A stretch of 64,000 bases of DNA from Williamsia sp. 1135. GTDB lineage: Bacteria; Actinomycetota; Actinomycetes; Mycobacteriales; Mycobacteriaceae. The DNA lies in the NCBI RefSeq assembly GCF_002095395.1, contig NZ_MJEI01000099.1, positions 62,001-126,000 of the forward strand. Direction: 5' to 3'. Every line of letters starts with the position of its first letter. Positions within the stretch are counted from its first letter, which is position 1. The position numbers and the translations under genes are program-made. The notes under the pieces are model-generated. The model was not told the origin of the DNA, did not search any database, and saw only the letters and a list, made by a program, of their open reading frames with translations. Shown here piece by piece: positions 52,330 through 61,382 of this stretch.

Positions 52330-52988
52330 GAGATTTCGACCTCGAGGCCGGCACCGGTGGCTGCGATGACGTCGTCGGCGCTCACGCCGGGTGCGAGCTC
52401 CCGCAGGACGAGGGTGCCGTCGCCGACGACGTCGATGACCGCGAGGTTGGTGATGATGCGGTTGACCACGCGCTCACCGGTCAGCGGCAGCGTGCAGGCG
52501 TCGAGGATTTTCGGGCTGCCGCTGCGGTCGGTGTGTTCCATGAGGACGATGACCCGGGCGGCGCCGTGGACGAGGTCCATCGCCCCGCCCATGCCTTTGA
52601 CCATCTTGCCGGGGACCATCCAGTTGGCGAGGTCACCGTGGCGTGAGACCTGCATGCCACCGAGGACTGCGGTGTCGATGTGGCCACCGCGAATCATGCC
52701 GAAGGACAACGAGGAATCGAAGAATGCTGCACCCGGATTGACGGTGACGGTTTCTTTCCCCGCATTGATCAGGTCGGCGTCGACCGCGTCGTCTGTCGGA
52801 TACGGGCCGGTGCCGAGGATGCCGTTCTCGGAGTGCAGGGTGACCTGTACGTCGGAGGTCAGAAAGCCCGGAATCAATGTGGGCAGGCCGATTCCGAGGT
52901 TGACGTATTCGCCGTCGATCATGTCGGCGGCGGCGCGCGCGGCCATCTGGTCTCTGGTCCATCCCGTGACAGTGGTCGGTGCGCTCAT
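52326..52988 (-). CDS. scoB: 3-oxoacid CoA-transferase subunit B
   Basis: A 220-residue beta subunit with the catalytic glutamate E54 in LHSENGILG, and [23 protein letters not shown]. Together with subunit A it would move CoA from succinyl-CoA to acetoacetate. A 3-oxoadipate transferase (PcaJ) is a close relative, but the paired thiolase is of the acetoacetyl-CoA type. It is coupled by overlaps to both neighbours. Confidence 0.9.
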   Translation of the reverse strand: MSAPTTVTGWTRDQMAARAAADMIDGEYVNLGIGLPTLIPGFLTSDVQVTLHSENGILGTGPYPTDDAVDADLINAGKETVTVNPGAAFFDSSLSFGMIRGGHIDTAVLGGMQVSRHGDLANWMVPGKMVKGMGGAMDLVHGAARVIVLMEHTDRSGSPKILDACTLPLTGERVVNRIITNLAVIDVVGDGTLVLRELAPGVSADDVIAATGAGLEVEIS

Positions 52989-53752
52989 CGGGTTGCTCCT
53001 GCGGTCGCTGTGACGGTGCGCTTTTCGATGCGCTTGTCCTGTGGTCCGGTGTGCACGATTCGCTGGACGAAGACGCCGGGTAGATGCACCGATGCGGGGT
53101 CGATCTCGCCTGGTTGCACGAGCTTCTCGACCTGCGCGATGGTGATGCGGCCCGCCATGGCGGCCAGGGGGTTGAAGTTCATCGCTGTCTTCTCGAAGAC
53201 GAGGTTGCCCTCGGTGTCGCCGACTGCGGCATGAACCAACGCGAAGTCGGCGTTGATCGACTCCTCCAGGACGTAGCGTTTCTCGCCGAACGTCCGGGTT
53301 TCCTTGGGAGGCGAGGCGATGGCGATCGAACCGTCGGCGGCATAGCGCCATGGCATTCCGCCTTCGGAGATCGGGCTTCCGACACCGGCTGGGGTGAAGA
53401 ACGCCGGTATCCCGGTGCCACCGGCACGAAGGCGCTCGGCGAGGGTGCCTTGCGGGGTGAGTTCGACTTCGAGTTCGCCGGCGAGGTACTGACGCGCGAA
53501 CTCCTTGTTCTCACCGACGTACGAGGCGGTGACGCGCCGGATGCGGCCCAGCGACAGCAAGATGCCGAGACCGTGGTCGTCGACGCCGCAATTGTTGGAG
53601 AACACTTCGAGGTCGCCTGCCCCGGCATCCGCGATGGCGCCGATCAGGGCGTCAGGAATGCCGCACAATCCGAACCCACCGACCGCCAAGGTCGCGGCGT
53701 CTCGGATGTCCGCGACCGCGTCGGCGGCGGAACCCACAACCTTCGATGCCAT
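52985..53752 (-). CDS. scoA: 3-oxoacid CoA-transferase subunit A
   Basis: A 255-residue alpha subunit ([20 protein letters not shown], then [17 protein letters not shown] and [15 protein letters not shown]). The start is the ATG at 53752; an in-frame TTG lies just before. It is first in the operon A-B-thiolase, whose promoter carries a copy of the IclR palindrome. Confidence 0.92.
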   Translation of the reverse strand: MASKVVGSAADAVADIRDAATLAVGGFGLCGIPDALIGAIADAGAGDLEVFSNNCGVDDHGLGILLSLGRIRRVTASYVGENKEFARQYLAGELEVELTPQGTLAERLRAGGTGIPAFFTPAGVGSPISEGGMPWRYAADGSIAIASPPKETRTFGEKRYVLEESINADFALVHAAVGDTEGNLVFEKTAMNFNPLAAMAGRITIAQVEKLVQPGEIDPASVHLPGVFVQRIVHTGPQDKRIEKRTVTATAGATR

Positions 53753-53764
53753 CAATGCTCCTAC

Positions 53765-53783
53765 TTGTTCACTGGATAAACGC
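53765..53783. promoter_or_regulatory. IclR operator, degenerate copy at the CoA-transferase promoter
   Basis: This 19-base stretch contains GTTCACTG and AAACGC and matches the strong palindrome at 53884-53902 at 14 of 19 positions. It lies 13 bases before the scoA start. A further half-site AGTGAACG is at 53800-53807. Confidence 0.5.
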
Positions 53784-53883
53784 TCTGCACGATGGCCCCA
53801 GTGAACGTTTTCCCAGTTCGCAGGTCAAGAGGTCGGGGCTGATGGAATCCCGATTGATCGCCGTGCGAACACTCAAGGGCATT

Positions 53884-53902
53884 GCGTTCACTGAGTGAAC
53901 GC
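53884..53902. promoter_or_regulatory. Perfect palindrome at the IclR promoter
   Basis: GCGTTCACT (53884-53892) and AGTGAACGC (53894-53902) form perfect 9-base arms around one G, 14 bases before the IclR start. Autoregulation and joint control of the divergent acetoacetate operon are expected. Confidence 0.7.
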
Positions 53903-53916
53903 GCGAGACTTGGCGC

Positions 53917-54729
53917 ATGGCTGATCTGGACAACCCAAGCGTGGTGGCGCGTGTCGGTTCGCTGTTGCGAGCCGTCGGTGCCGCCGAACCCGCCGGGGCG
54001 TCGACCACCGACCTGGCCAAGGCAGCCGGGATCGCCCGTCCGACCGCCCACCGGTTGCTGACCTCACTGTCGGATGAAGGCCTGATCGACAGGGACACGA
54101 AGACCGGACGCTGGGCGCTCGGACCGGAGTTGTATCTACTCGGTGCGAGCGCCGCGAATCGCTACGACATCACCGGCCAGGCCCGCGACATCCTCGACGG
54201 CCTCGCCCGTGACACCGGGGAAAGCGCGTTCCTCTCCGCACGCCGCGGCGACGAAACGGTGTGCGTGCTCAGTCAAGAGGGCAGCTTTCCGCTGCGATCG
54301 CACGTCCTGCACGAAGGCATCCGTTTCCCGCTGGGGGTCGCTTCTGCAGGCTTGGTGATCCTCACCCATCTCCCCGCGCGGGAGGTCGACGACTTCTTCT
54401 CGCGGACCGACCTCGAACGCAATTGGGGTGAGATGCATTTGGAGTCATCGATTCGGCGGCGGATCGCGGCGACGCTGCAGAGTGGTTACGCCGTCAACCC
54501 GGGGCTGCTCGTCGAAGGGAGTCACGGTATCGGGGCGGCCGTATTCGACCGATCGGGCCGTCCGGCCTGGGCGCTGAGCCTGACCGGGGTGCAGACGCGG
54601 TTCCGGCCGGAAAGGCTTCCGACGTTGGGTGCAACACTTTTGGATGCGGCCCACCTGTTGTCCACGCGGCTTCGGCTCTCGTGTCTGCAGATTTTCGAGA
54701 GCGCTCGAACCTGTTCAATTCAGGAATGA
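53917..54729 (+). CDS. IclR-family regulator
   Basis: A 270-residue regulator with an N-terminal winged HTH (VVARVGSLLRAVGAAEPAGA, STTDLAKAAGIARPTAHRLLTSLSDEGLIDRD) and a C-terminal effector domain (HEGIRFPLGVASAGLVILTH, GYAVNPGLLVEGSHGIGAAVFD). It is divergent from the CoA-transferase/thiolase operon. The likely effector is a ketoacid or its CoA ester. Confidence 0.93.
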   Translation: MADLDNPSVVARVGSLLRAVGAAEPAGASTTDLAKAAGIARPTAHRLLTSLSDEGLIDRDTKTGRWALGPELYLLGASAANRYDITGQARDILDGLARDTGESAFLSARRGDETVCVLSQEGSFPLRSHVLHEGIRFPLGVASAGLVILTHLPAREVDDFFSRTDLERNWGEMHLESSIRRRIAATLQSGYAVNPGLLVEGSHGIGAAVFDRSGRPAWALSLTGVQTRFRPERLPTLGATLLDAAHLLSTRLRLSCLQIFESARTCSIQE

Positions 54730-54861
54730 TTTCCCGTACAGTTATAAAGTAAGTCGATGCCATTGCCGCGGCAATGGTATTGGCCAGGTATTCGGGTTCA
54801 GCCCCAACAGGTCGGATGCTACTCATAATTGAGCCCCCTGACACCTAGCCCATAAGTGGTG

Positions 54862-55500
54862 TCAACGAGACATGAGCTGCTCGGCGCCCGACCCGGTCAA
54901 CGCATCTTCTGGCACCACCCGGCCTGACACCGCGAGCAGCAGATCGATGGCCCGGCCATGCGCCGCCTGACCCTTCTCGGACCCTGTTGCCAGATCGGCG
55001 TCGGTCGCGACCAGTCGTAACCTTTCGATGCGCTCTCGCCCGTCGCCGAAGCGAACGGTGGTTCTGCACTGATAGTCCAGCGCTTCGACGACGGAAGCGG
55101 TGGGATAACTCGCGTTGATCTGCAACGGCCGACGAATGTCCTCCCCGTGGACGAACGCCTCGACCAGTCGAGTGGCAGGGTTCGCGGGCGGCGTGCGCGT
55201 CGACCCGACGACTGCACGCATCGCTTCCAGGGTGTCGCGCGGGTTGTCGCCTCTGGCCCTGGCGATCCCGGAGGCATTGTCTTCGTCGAAATCGAAACGC
55301 GCCACGATCATTCGCCGAACGAAGCCAAGCCTGGAGGTCCCTGCGGAGTCGACCAGGTGTGCCAAGACGTCGTGGACATCCCATCCCGGACACAGTGACG
55401 GCGTCGCCCACGAGCCGTCGGGGATCCGACTCAGGTCTCCAACGAGTTGCGCTCGCTCTGCGTGAACTACCGGCCATACGTCGGACAATGCGATTCCCAT
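54862..55500 (-). CDS. Maleylpyruvate-isomerase-type (mycothiol-dependent, DinB-like) protein
   Basis: A 212-residue protein with the MDMPI N-terminal pattern (VHAERAQLVGDLSRIPDGSWATPSLCPGWDVHDVLAHLVD) and a C-terminal part with LVEAFVHGEDIRRPL. The histidines are placed as in the metal-binding four-helix DinB/MDMPI fold, which in actinobacteria uses mycothiol. The exact reaction is unknown. Confidence 0.88.
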   Translation of the reverse strand: MGIALSDVWPVVHAERAQLVGDLSRIPDGSWATPSLCPGWDVHDVLAHLVDSAGTSRLGFVRRMIVARFDFDEDNASGIARARGDNPRDTLEAMRAVVGSTRTPPANPATRLVEAFVHGEDIRRPLQINASYPTASVVEALDYQCRTTVRFGDGRERIERLRLVATDADLATGSEKGQAAHGRAIDLLLAVSGRVVPEDALTGSGAEQLMSR

Positions 55501-55558
55501 GCTCCGTTAGACCGGTGCCGGACGGAGAACTCATCGCGGCCCCGAGTCCGCGGCCCGT

Positions 55559-56095
55559 TCAATTCTTGCTGAAGCGGTCCCCGGTCACGTCGTAGAGATG
55601 GTGCACGGGGTCGTGGATGAAGTAGATCCCCAGAGTTTCGACGGTGAACTCGCTGCCGTCGCTCCGCAGGCCACGCCGACCGAGTGCGTCGTCCGGAACC
55701 TCGGCGAACGCGTCGGCGACTCGGGTGGCGGCAGCCGTCAGTTCTGTCGCCACGTCACCGGGATCCTGATCTCGATAGCGCTCGGCGATCGCGGTGGCGT
55801 CCTGATCCCAATTGTCGAACTCGGGGACATCCTGGGACAGCATCTGCTCGACGCGTTCGGTGAACTTGGTGAACACGTCGCGAACGTGGGCCGCGTACTC
55901 CAGCGGTGACCAGGTGTCATCGTCGGGCCGCAGGCGAGCGTCACCGCCGGCGAGCGCAGTCGGCCATGCCGATGCGTTCTCCATGACCAGCCGGGGTATG
56001 TCCCGGTAGTCGACGATCGCGGGATCGCATCCGCAGTCCGGGCACGGCCGGTCGAGGACCCATGTCCAGTTCTTGGTGTCCGGTGTGATCGCCAT
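55559..56095 (-). CDS. DinB-family protein
   Basis: A 178-residue protein that carries CPDCGCDP near the N-terminus and the DinB four-helix pattern (WSPLEYAAHVRDVFTKFTERV; IYFIHDPVHHLYDV) with three metal-type His. The ATG at 56095 has GGGAGA upstream. It is divergent from the MAA operon by 205 bases and is not obviously connected to it. Confidence 0.88.
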   Translation of the reverse strand: MAITPDTKNWTWVLDRPCPDCGCDPAIVDYRDIPRLVMENASAWPTALAGGDARLRPDDDTWSPLEYAAHVRDVFTKFTERVEQMLSQDVPEFDNWDQDATAIAERYRDQDPGDVATELTAAATRVADAFAEVPDDALGRRGLRSDGSEFTVETLGIYFIHDPVHHLYDVTGDRFSKN

Positions 56096-56177
56096 CGGGT
56101 CTCCCGTCATCAGGTGCGAGGCAAGATTACCGCTCTGGCGCGAGGGAGTGGGCAATTCGCGCGCGGCGGCCGTTATC

Positions 56178-56207
56178 TTTTCGTGACTTTTCGTGACCTT
56201 TTCGTGA
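56178..56207 (+). promoter_or_regulatory. Three phased copies of TTTTCGTGA upstream of the MAA operon
   Basis: TTTTCGTGA occurs at 56178-56186, 56188-56196 and 56199-56207, with start-to-start distances of 10 and 11 bases, one DNA turn each. The block lies about 95 bases before the first gene of the MAA operon. Such phasing fits binding of several protein copies on one DNA face, for example an activator. No regulator gene is adjacent. Confidence 0.55.
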
Positions 56208-56300
56208 TGTTCGGTGCGTCCTTGCCGACACCTGGTCTGTTCACACTCGAAGAGGTCGAGCAATGGCATTGGACATCAACGGATTCCAGGAAGGAACACG

Positions 56301-56969
56301 ATGGCTGCCATCTTGTTTGGATCAATCAGTACCCTTGCGGATACCTCCGAAATTCAGCGCCGTGCGTTCAACGAAGCGTTCGAAGCCCACGGATTGGACT
56401 GGAAGTGGGGTCGAGACGACTACATCTCCATGTTGGCGAGTAACGGTGGTGCGCAACGTATTGCCGACTATGCCGAGTCTCGTGGCGAGACCGTTGATGC
56501 GGCTGCGGTTCATGCAACCAAATCGTCGATCTTTCAGGAACTGGTGGCGATGCTGGGCATCGAGCCCCGTGCCGGCGTCTTGGACGCGGTTGCGGCTGCG
56601 AAGACCCACAACGTCAAACTCGGCCTGGTCACGACGACGTCACCCGAGAACGTCACCGCGCTGCTCGCCGGACTCCCGGACGTATCTCGCGAAACCTTCG
56701 ATGTGGTGGTGGATTCGGCGACGGTGGACACGGGGAAGCCCGACCCGGCGTCGTACAACTACGCACTGGATCAACTCGGGGAAGACGCCGGCTCGTGCGT
56801 CGCGATCGAGGACAACGTCGGCGGAGTGCACGCGGCCACAGCCGCCTCCGTGATCTGCGTGGCATTCCCGAATCAGAACACCGTGAGTGGCGACTTCTCT
56901 GAAGCCGTCGAGGTTGTCGGTCAGCTCGATGCAGATCGTCTGCGCGCCTTGACCGACACCGATCGCTAG
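56301..56969 (+). CDS. HAD-fold protein lacking the catalytic DxD, first gene of the MAA operon
   Basis: A 222-residue CbbY/GPH-like (subfamily IA) protein. The family start would read FDVDGTLADTSE; here residues 6-17 are [12 protein letters not shown], so both catalytic aspartates (nucleophile and acid/base) are replaced by G7 and I9. The other motifs remain: T111-T113 in LVTTTS, K146 in GKPDP, and E170-D171 in [10 protein letters not shown]. The cap ([17 protein letters not shown]) is intact. The fold is therefore kept but phosphatase chemistry by the usual route is not possible; a binding, chaperone or sensing role is likelier. AGGAAGGA precedes the ATG, and mysA starts 28 bases after its stop. 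Confidence 0.85.
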   Translation: MAAILFGSISTLADTSEIQRRAFNEAFEAHGLDWKWGRDDYISMLASNGGAQRIADYAESRGETVDAAAVHATKSSIFQELVAMLGIEPRAGVLDAVAAAKTHNVKLGLVTTTSPENVTALLAGLPDVSRETFDVVVDSATVDTGKPDPASYNYALDQLGEDAGSCVAIEDNVGGVHAATAASVICVAFPNQNTVSGDFSEAVEVVGQLDADRLRALTDTDR

Positions 56970-56997
56970 CGCTCACCGGCAGTCAGAGAGGATTCAG

Positions 56998-58224
56998 ATG
57001 AGCGACATCCAAGCCAGCGTCACCGCCACCGAACGCGCATTCCACGTCGAAGGCTACGAGAAGATCGAGTACGACCTGTTGTACGTCGACGGCGTCTTTT
57101 CCATCGACCAGCCACACCTGGCCGATACCTATCGCGGCTATGGCCGCTGCCTGATGGTGATCGACGAAAGTGTGTACGCGCTTTACGGAACGCAGATCCA
57201 TCGGTACTTCGACCACCACGATCTGCAGCTCACGGTTGTTCCCGTCGGTATTGCCGAGACCGCGAAATCGCTCCGCACCTACGAAGACATCGTCGGCAAG
57301 TTCGACGAGTTCGGTCTTGTCCGGACCGAACCGGTCCTGGTGGTGGGCGGCGGCCTCACAACCGACGTGGCCGGTTTCGCGTGTGCCAGTTATCGACGCA
57401 ATACACCGTACATCCGCATACCGACCACCTTGATCGGACTGATCGATGCCAGCGTGTCGATCAAGGTGGCGGTCAATCACGGCAAGCACAAGAACCGGCT
57501 GGGCGCTTACCATGCCTCCCAGAAAGTGTTGCTGGACTTCGCTTTTCTCCGAACCCTGCCTGCCGACCAGGTGCGTAACGGTATGGCCGAGCTCATCAAG
57601 ATCGCGACGGTCGGTAACTCGGCCATTTTCGACATGCTCGACGAGTACGGCCCCGAGCTCCTGCGCACCCGATTCGGGCATCTGGACGGAACTGCAGAGC
57701 TACGCGCAGTGGCGGACAGCCTGACCTATCAGGCCATCGAGACCATGCTCGAACTCGAGGCGCCGAATCTTCATGAGCTGATGCTCGACCGGGTCATCGC
57801 GTTCGGGCACACGTGGAGTCCCACACTCGAACTGTCGCCTCCGGAACCGTTCTTCCACGGTCATGCGATCAATATCGACATGGCACTGTCGACCACGCTC
57901 GCCGAGAAGCGGGGACTCATCTCGGTCGATGACCGCGACCGGATCCTCGGGGTGATGAACCGCCTGGGCCTCGCCCTCGACAGCGACCATCTCACCCCCG
58001 AATTGCTGGCTGAGGCAACGCAGTCCATCCTCAGGACGCGAGATGGACTACTGCGGGCGGCGGTACCGAATCCGATCGGGCAATGCCAGTTCCTCAACGA
58101 CGTCACCGTCGACGAACTCGCCGACACGCTCACCGTGCACAAGAAGATCTGTCTCGACTTCGAGCGCGAGGGTGCAGGGATCGACATGTTCACATCTGCG
58201 CCGATGGCCTCCGTCGATGGCTGA
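56998..58224 (+). CDS. mysA: Demethyl-4-deoxygadusol synthase (sedoheptulose-7-phosphate cyclase)
   Basis: A 408-residue sugar-phosphate cyclase that converts sedoheptulose 7-phosphate, using NAD+ and a divalent metal, to demethyl-4-deoxygadusol, the MAA core. It shows NAD-binding [20 protein letters not shown] (residues 111-130), [21 protein letters not shown] (140-160), and metal ligands E198 ([10 protein letters not shown]), H271 ([11 protein letters not shown]) and H287 (FFHGHAIN). The N-terminus ([20 protein letters not shown]) closely follows my memory of the Anabaena enzyme Ava_3858 and differs from valiolone synthases. The neighbouring mysB, mysC and mysD make the assignment firm. Confidence 0.95.
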   Translation: MSDIQASVTATERAFHVEGYEKIEYDLLYVDGVFSIDQPHLADTYRGYGRCLMVIDESVYALYGTQIHRYFDHHDLQLTVVPVGIAETAKSLRTYEDIVGKFDEFGLVRTEPVLVVGGGLTTDVAGFACASYRRNTPYIRIPTTLIGLIDASVSIKVAVNHGKHKNRLGAYHASQKVLLDFAFLRTLPADQVRNGMAELIKIATVGNSAIFDMLDEYGPELLRTRFGHLDGTAELRAVADSLTYQAIETMLELEAPNLHELMLDRVIAFGHTWSPTLELSPPEPFFHGHAINIDMALSTTLAEKRGLISVDDRDRILGVMNRLGLALDSDHLTPELLAEATQSILRTRDGLLRAAVPNPIGQCQFLNDVTVDELADTLTVHKKICLDFEREGAGIDMFTSAPMASVDG

Positions 58225-59050
58225 GATGGTGTCGATCCCGTCGCACCCGGTCACGCCGTCGACAATCCTTGCGGTGGAGCTCGCCGAACTCGTGGAGTTG
58301 GTCGATGCGGCGCCCGAGCCGGCGCCGGGGCTCAAGGACCGGTTGCGACGGGCGCGCGACTTGGCGCGCGGTCTCGACCCCTACCTGGAGGAGTGCACGA
58401 CCCCGGAGTCACCCGCGCTGGCCGCTCTGGCGGCGCGTACTCGGGCGGAGCGCTGGGGAGAGCGGTCGCTGGTCTCCGGATCGGGGCCGTTGGAACAGGA
58501 GATGCTGTCGGGACATGTGGAGGGCCAGACACTGAAGTTCCTGGTCCACATGACCCGCGCCCGCCGGGTCCTCGACATCGGGATGTTCACCGGATACTCG
58601 GCGCTCGCCATGGCCGAGGCGCTCCCCGAGGGCGGCGAGGTGGTGGCCTGTGAGGTCGATCCATACGTCGCCGACGTCGCCCGCCAGTGTTTCGCCGAAT
58701 CACCTGCAGGGAGCCGGATTCGGGTGGAAGTCGGTCCAGCGCTGAACACCGTTCTCCGGCTCGACGGGCCGTTCGACCTGGTGTTCATCGACGCAGACAA
58801 GACCGGGTACCTCGACTACTTCCACTACCTCATCGGCAGTGAGCTCCTCGCGCCGCACGGAGTGATCGCCGTCGACAACACACTCTTGCAAGGGGAGCCC
58901 TACGCGAACAATGGTTCCCGTTCCACCAACGGTCAGGCGATTGCCGACTTCAACCGGGTCGTCGCCAACGATGCCAGGGTGGAGCAGGTGCTGCTGCCGT
59001 TGCGCGACGGGGTAACCCTCATCCGGCGAACGGGTGCGGACGGGCCATGA
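58217..59050 (+). CDS. mysB: O-methyltransferase, 4-deoxygadusol synthase
   Basis: A 277-residue SAM-dependent O-methyltransferase of the catechol-OMT-like family. SAM motif I is [20 protein letters not shown], then [17 protein letters not shown] and the metal-binding [14 protein letters not shown] with [10 protein letters not shown]. It methylates demethyl-4-deoxygadusol to 4-deoxygadusol. The ATG at 58217 overlaps the mysA stop by 8 bases (the ATG at 58226 is an alternative), so translation is coupled. Its stop overlaps mysC. Confidence 0.93.
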   Translation: MAEMVSIPSHPVTPSTILAVELAELVELVDAAPEPAPGLKDRLRRARDLARGLDPYLEECTTPESPALAALAARTRAERWGERSLVSGSGPLEQEMLSGHVEGQTLKFLVHMTRARRVLDIGMFTGYSALAMAEALPEGGEVVACEVDPYVADVARQCFAESPAGSRIRVEVGPALNTVLRLDGPFDLVFIDADKTGYLDYFHYLIGSELLAPHGVIAVDNTLLQGEPYANNGSRSTNGQAIADFNRVVANDARVEQVLLPLRDGVTLIRRTGADGP

Positions 59051-60348
59051 CGGCAGCGTCGTCGGTCAGGACAATCGGTGCACTGGCGGGACTCCTCGCG
59101 ACGTTTCCGGTCGATCTCGCGGTCACTGTGATCGCCGTGCTCCGGCGCGTGCCACCGCCGGTGGTGGACGAAACGAGCAGGCGCCGCACGGTTCTCATCA
59201 CGGGTGGCAAGATGACGAAGTCGTTGTCGCTCGCCCGCGCCTTCCACCTGGCCGGGCACCGGGTCATCCTGGCCGAATCAGCGAAGTACCGGTTCACCGG
59301 CCATCGTTTCTCCAAGGCCGTCGACACGTTCCACTGCCTCCCGGAACCGACGTCACCGCACTACGCCGATGCATTGCTCGACGTGGTCAAGCGGGAAGAG
59401 GTCGATGTCTTCGTGCCGGTCTCGAGCCCGGCGTCCAGTGTCTACGAGGCGGATGCGGGCGAGATCCTCGGAGACTTCTGCGACGTCGTCCACGGGAATC
59501 TGCGTACGGTGCGGATGGTCGATGACAAAGACCAATTCTCGGAGTTCGCGCGGTCGGTCGGCGTCCGGGTTCCGGATTCGCGGCGCATCACCGACCCGGT
59601 CCAGATCTCGGAGTTCGATTTCCCGCCCGGCCGCGAGTACATCCTGAAGCGTATCGCCTACAACCCCGTCGGGCGCATGGACCTCACGAAGCTCTCACGC
59701 GAGACGCCCGAGCGAAATCTGCAGTTCGCTGCGAGCTTGTCGATCTCCGAGGATGATCCGTGGATCTTGCAGGAATACATTGCAGGCCAGGAGTATTGCA
59801 CGCACGGTACCGCGCGTGCAGGGAATCTACAGGTGTACGCGTGCTGTGAGTCGTCGGCCTTTCAGGTCAACTACGAGATGGTGGACAAGCCGGAAATCCT
59901 CTCGTGGGTGCAGACGTTCGTGGGTAGGCTCGGTGTGAGCGGCCAGTATTCGTTCGACTTCATCGAGGGTGCGGACGGGCATGCCTACGCAATCGAGTGC
60001 AATCCCCGGACTCATTCGGCCATCACCATGTTCGAAGGCCACCCCCAGCTGGCCTCCGCCTATCTCGACGACCGTCACCCGATGATCGTTCCGGACGCGG
60101 ATTCACTGCCGACGTACTGGATCTACCATGAGCTGTGGCGGTTGCTGACCGAACCGGGTCGCCGCCATCGCCTGCGGGTCATCGGACGAGGACGCGACGC
60201 CATCTTCGCAGCATGGGATCCGCTCCCATATCTACTCGTTCATCATCTTCAGATCCCGTCTCTGCTCGTGAAGAGTCTGATCACCGGAAAAGTCTGGACG
60301 CGTATCGATTTCAACATTGGCAAGCTTGTCGAGCTGGGGGGCGACTGA
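59047..60348 (+). CDS. mysC: ATP-grasp ligase forming mycosporine-glycine
   Basis: A 433-residue ATP-grasp enzyme that activates 4-deoxygadusol with ATP and couples glycine. A hydrophobic segment is at residues 10-33, then TVLITGGKMTKSLSLARAFH, the ATP-grasp core (REYILKRIAYNPVGRMDLTK; WILQEYIAGQEYCTHG) and the metal-binding AYAIECNPRTHSAITMF. This layout and length match cyanobacterial MysC. The start shares ATGA with the mysB stop. Confidence 0.94.
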   Translation: MTAASSVRTIGALAGLLATFPVDLAVTVIAVLRRVPPPVVDETSRRRTVLITGGKMTKSLSLARAFHLAGHRVILAESAKYRFTGHRFSKAVDTFHCLPEPTSPHYADALLDVVKREEVDVFVPVSSPASSVYEADAGEILGDFCDVVHGNLRTVRMVDDKDQFSEFARSVGVRVPDSRRITDPVQISEFDFPPGREYILKRIAYNPVGRMDLTKLSRETPERNLQFAASLSISEDDPWILQEYIAGQEYCTHGTARAGNLQVYACCESSAFQVNYEMVDKPEILSWVQTFVGRLGVSGQYSFDFIEGADGHAYAIECNPRTHSAITMFEGHPQLASAYLDDRHPMIVPDADSLPTYWIYHELWRLLTEPGRRHRLRVIGRGRDAIFAAWDPLPYLLVHHLQIPSLLVKSLITGKVWTRIDFNIGKLVELGGD

Positions 60349-61382
60349 TGCGACCGGTGAAAGTTCTCGCCCTGGCGGGCTCGCCCGTCGACTACTTCCG
60401 CGCCGACCTGTCCCGGGTGTACTCGACGGGCTTCGTAGATGCGTTCAGGGGTCTGGACGGCTACCGCATCGAGGTGGCCTACGTCTCGCCTGATGGCCGC
60501 TGGCGGTTCATGAGCGAGCTGAACGCGGACGAGATCGCTGCAGCGCGGGCGGTCTCCCTCGCGGACGCCGTCGGCTACATCCAGGCGCGACGCTACGACG
60601 TGATCGTTCCTGAGATGTTCTGTCTCCCGGGTATGACGGCGTACCGGTCTCTGTTCGACGTGATCGGCGTCCCGTACCTGGGTAACCGTGCCGATGTGAT
60701 GGCACTGACGGCCGACAAGCATTTGACGCGCGTTGTCGTCGCCGGGGCGGGAGTCGCGGTGCCCGCAGGTGAGGTGCTCAGGGCGGGTGAGAAGTACACC
60801 GGAGAATTGCCCGTTGTCGTCAAACCTGCGGACTCCGACAACTCCATGGGTGTGACCTTGGTACGAGAGAACTCGGACATGAACCTCGCAGTTGACGATG
60901 CGCTGCTGTACTCGGATTCGCTACTCGTCGAGACCTACGTACCACTGGGCCGAGAGGTGCGGTGCGGCATAATCGTTCGCGATGGCGAGTTGGTGTGCCT
61001 GCCCCTCGAAGAGTACGCAGTCGACGAGCAGGATCACCCCATCCGCGCTCGCGCCGACAAGCTGGACCGGACCTCCGACGGTCAGCTGTACCTGGTGGCG
61101 AAAGAGTCCACCAAGGCGTGGATGGTCGACGTGGACGACCCGGTGACCGAGGCGGTGTGGGCCGCTGCCCGACGCGCTCACGTCGCTCTCGGTTGCCGGC
61201 ACTACAGTCTGTTCGACTTCCGGATCGATCCGGACGGCGTGCCCTGGTTTCTCGAGGCCGGACTGTACTGCTCGTACTCACCGAGCAGCGTGATCGCAGT
61301 GATGGCTTCCGCCGCCGGTATCACCGTCGATGAGTTGTTCGCCATCGGCCTGCGAGAGATCGCGCGAGAGAAGGCTCGCTGA
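60348..61382 (+). CDS. mysD: D-Ala-D-Ala-ligase-type enzyme attaching the second amino acid
   Basis: A 344-residue ATP-grasp ligase of the D-Ala-D-Ala ligase superfamily: PVVVKPADSDNSMGVTLV, LLVETYVPLGREVRCGI and DFRIDPDGVPWFLEAGLYCS. MysD-type enzymes add a second amino acid (often serine, threonine or alanine) to mycosporine-glycine, giving a shinorine- or porphyra-334-like MAA. The amino acid cannot be predicted. The ATG at 60348 overlaps the mysC stop by one base; an open frame begins upstream but lies inside mysC. Confidence 0.92.
   Translation: MRPVKVLALAGSPVDYFRADLSRVYSTGFVDAFRGLDGYRIEVAYVSPDGRWRFMSELNADEIAAARAVSLADAVGYIQARRYDVIVPEMFCLPGMTAYRSLFDVIGVPYLGNRADVMALTADKHLTRVVVAGAGVAVPAGEVLRAGEKYTGELPVVVKPADSDNSMGVTLVRENSDMNLAVDDALLYSDSLLVETYVPLGREVRCGIIVRDGELVCLPLEEYAVDEQDHPIRARADKLDRTSDGQLYLVAKESTKAWMVDVDDPVTEAVWAAARRAHVALGCRHYSLFDFRIDPDGVPWFLEAGLYCSYSPSSVIAVMASAAGITVDELFAIGLREIAREKAR

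Noticed and set aside
56263-56853. Alternative frame starting ATG 56263 ([14 protein letters not shown]) over the HAD-like gene
   Set aside because: Beyond the first codons it overlaps the HAD-like gene in another frame, with shadow-like composition. The AGGAAGGA site serves the ATG at 56301.
56301-56969. Missing DxD in the HAD-like protein being a frameshift artefact
   Set aside because: All codons from the ATG through [16 protein letters not shown] are in one frame and align with the family on both sides of the altered motif.
56998-58224. Valiolone synthase or 3-dehydroquinate synthase instead of MysA
   Set aside because: The N-terminus and motif wording follow demethyl-4-deoxygadusol synthases, and mysB, mysC and mysD follow directly. 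Neither alternative explains those neighbours.
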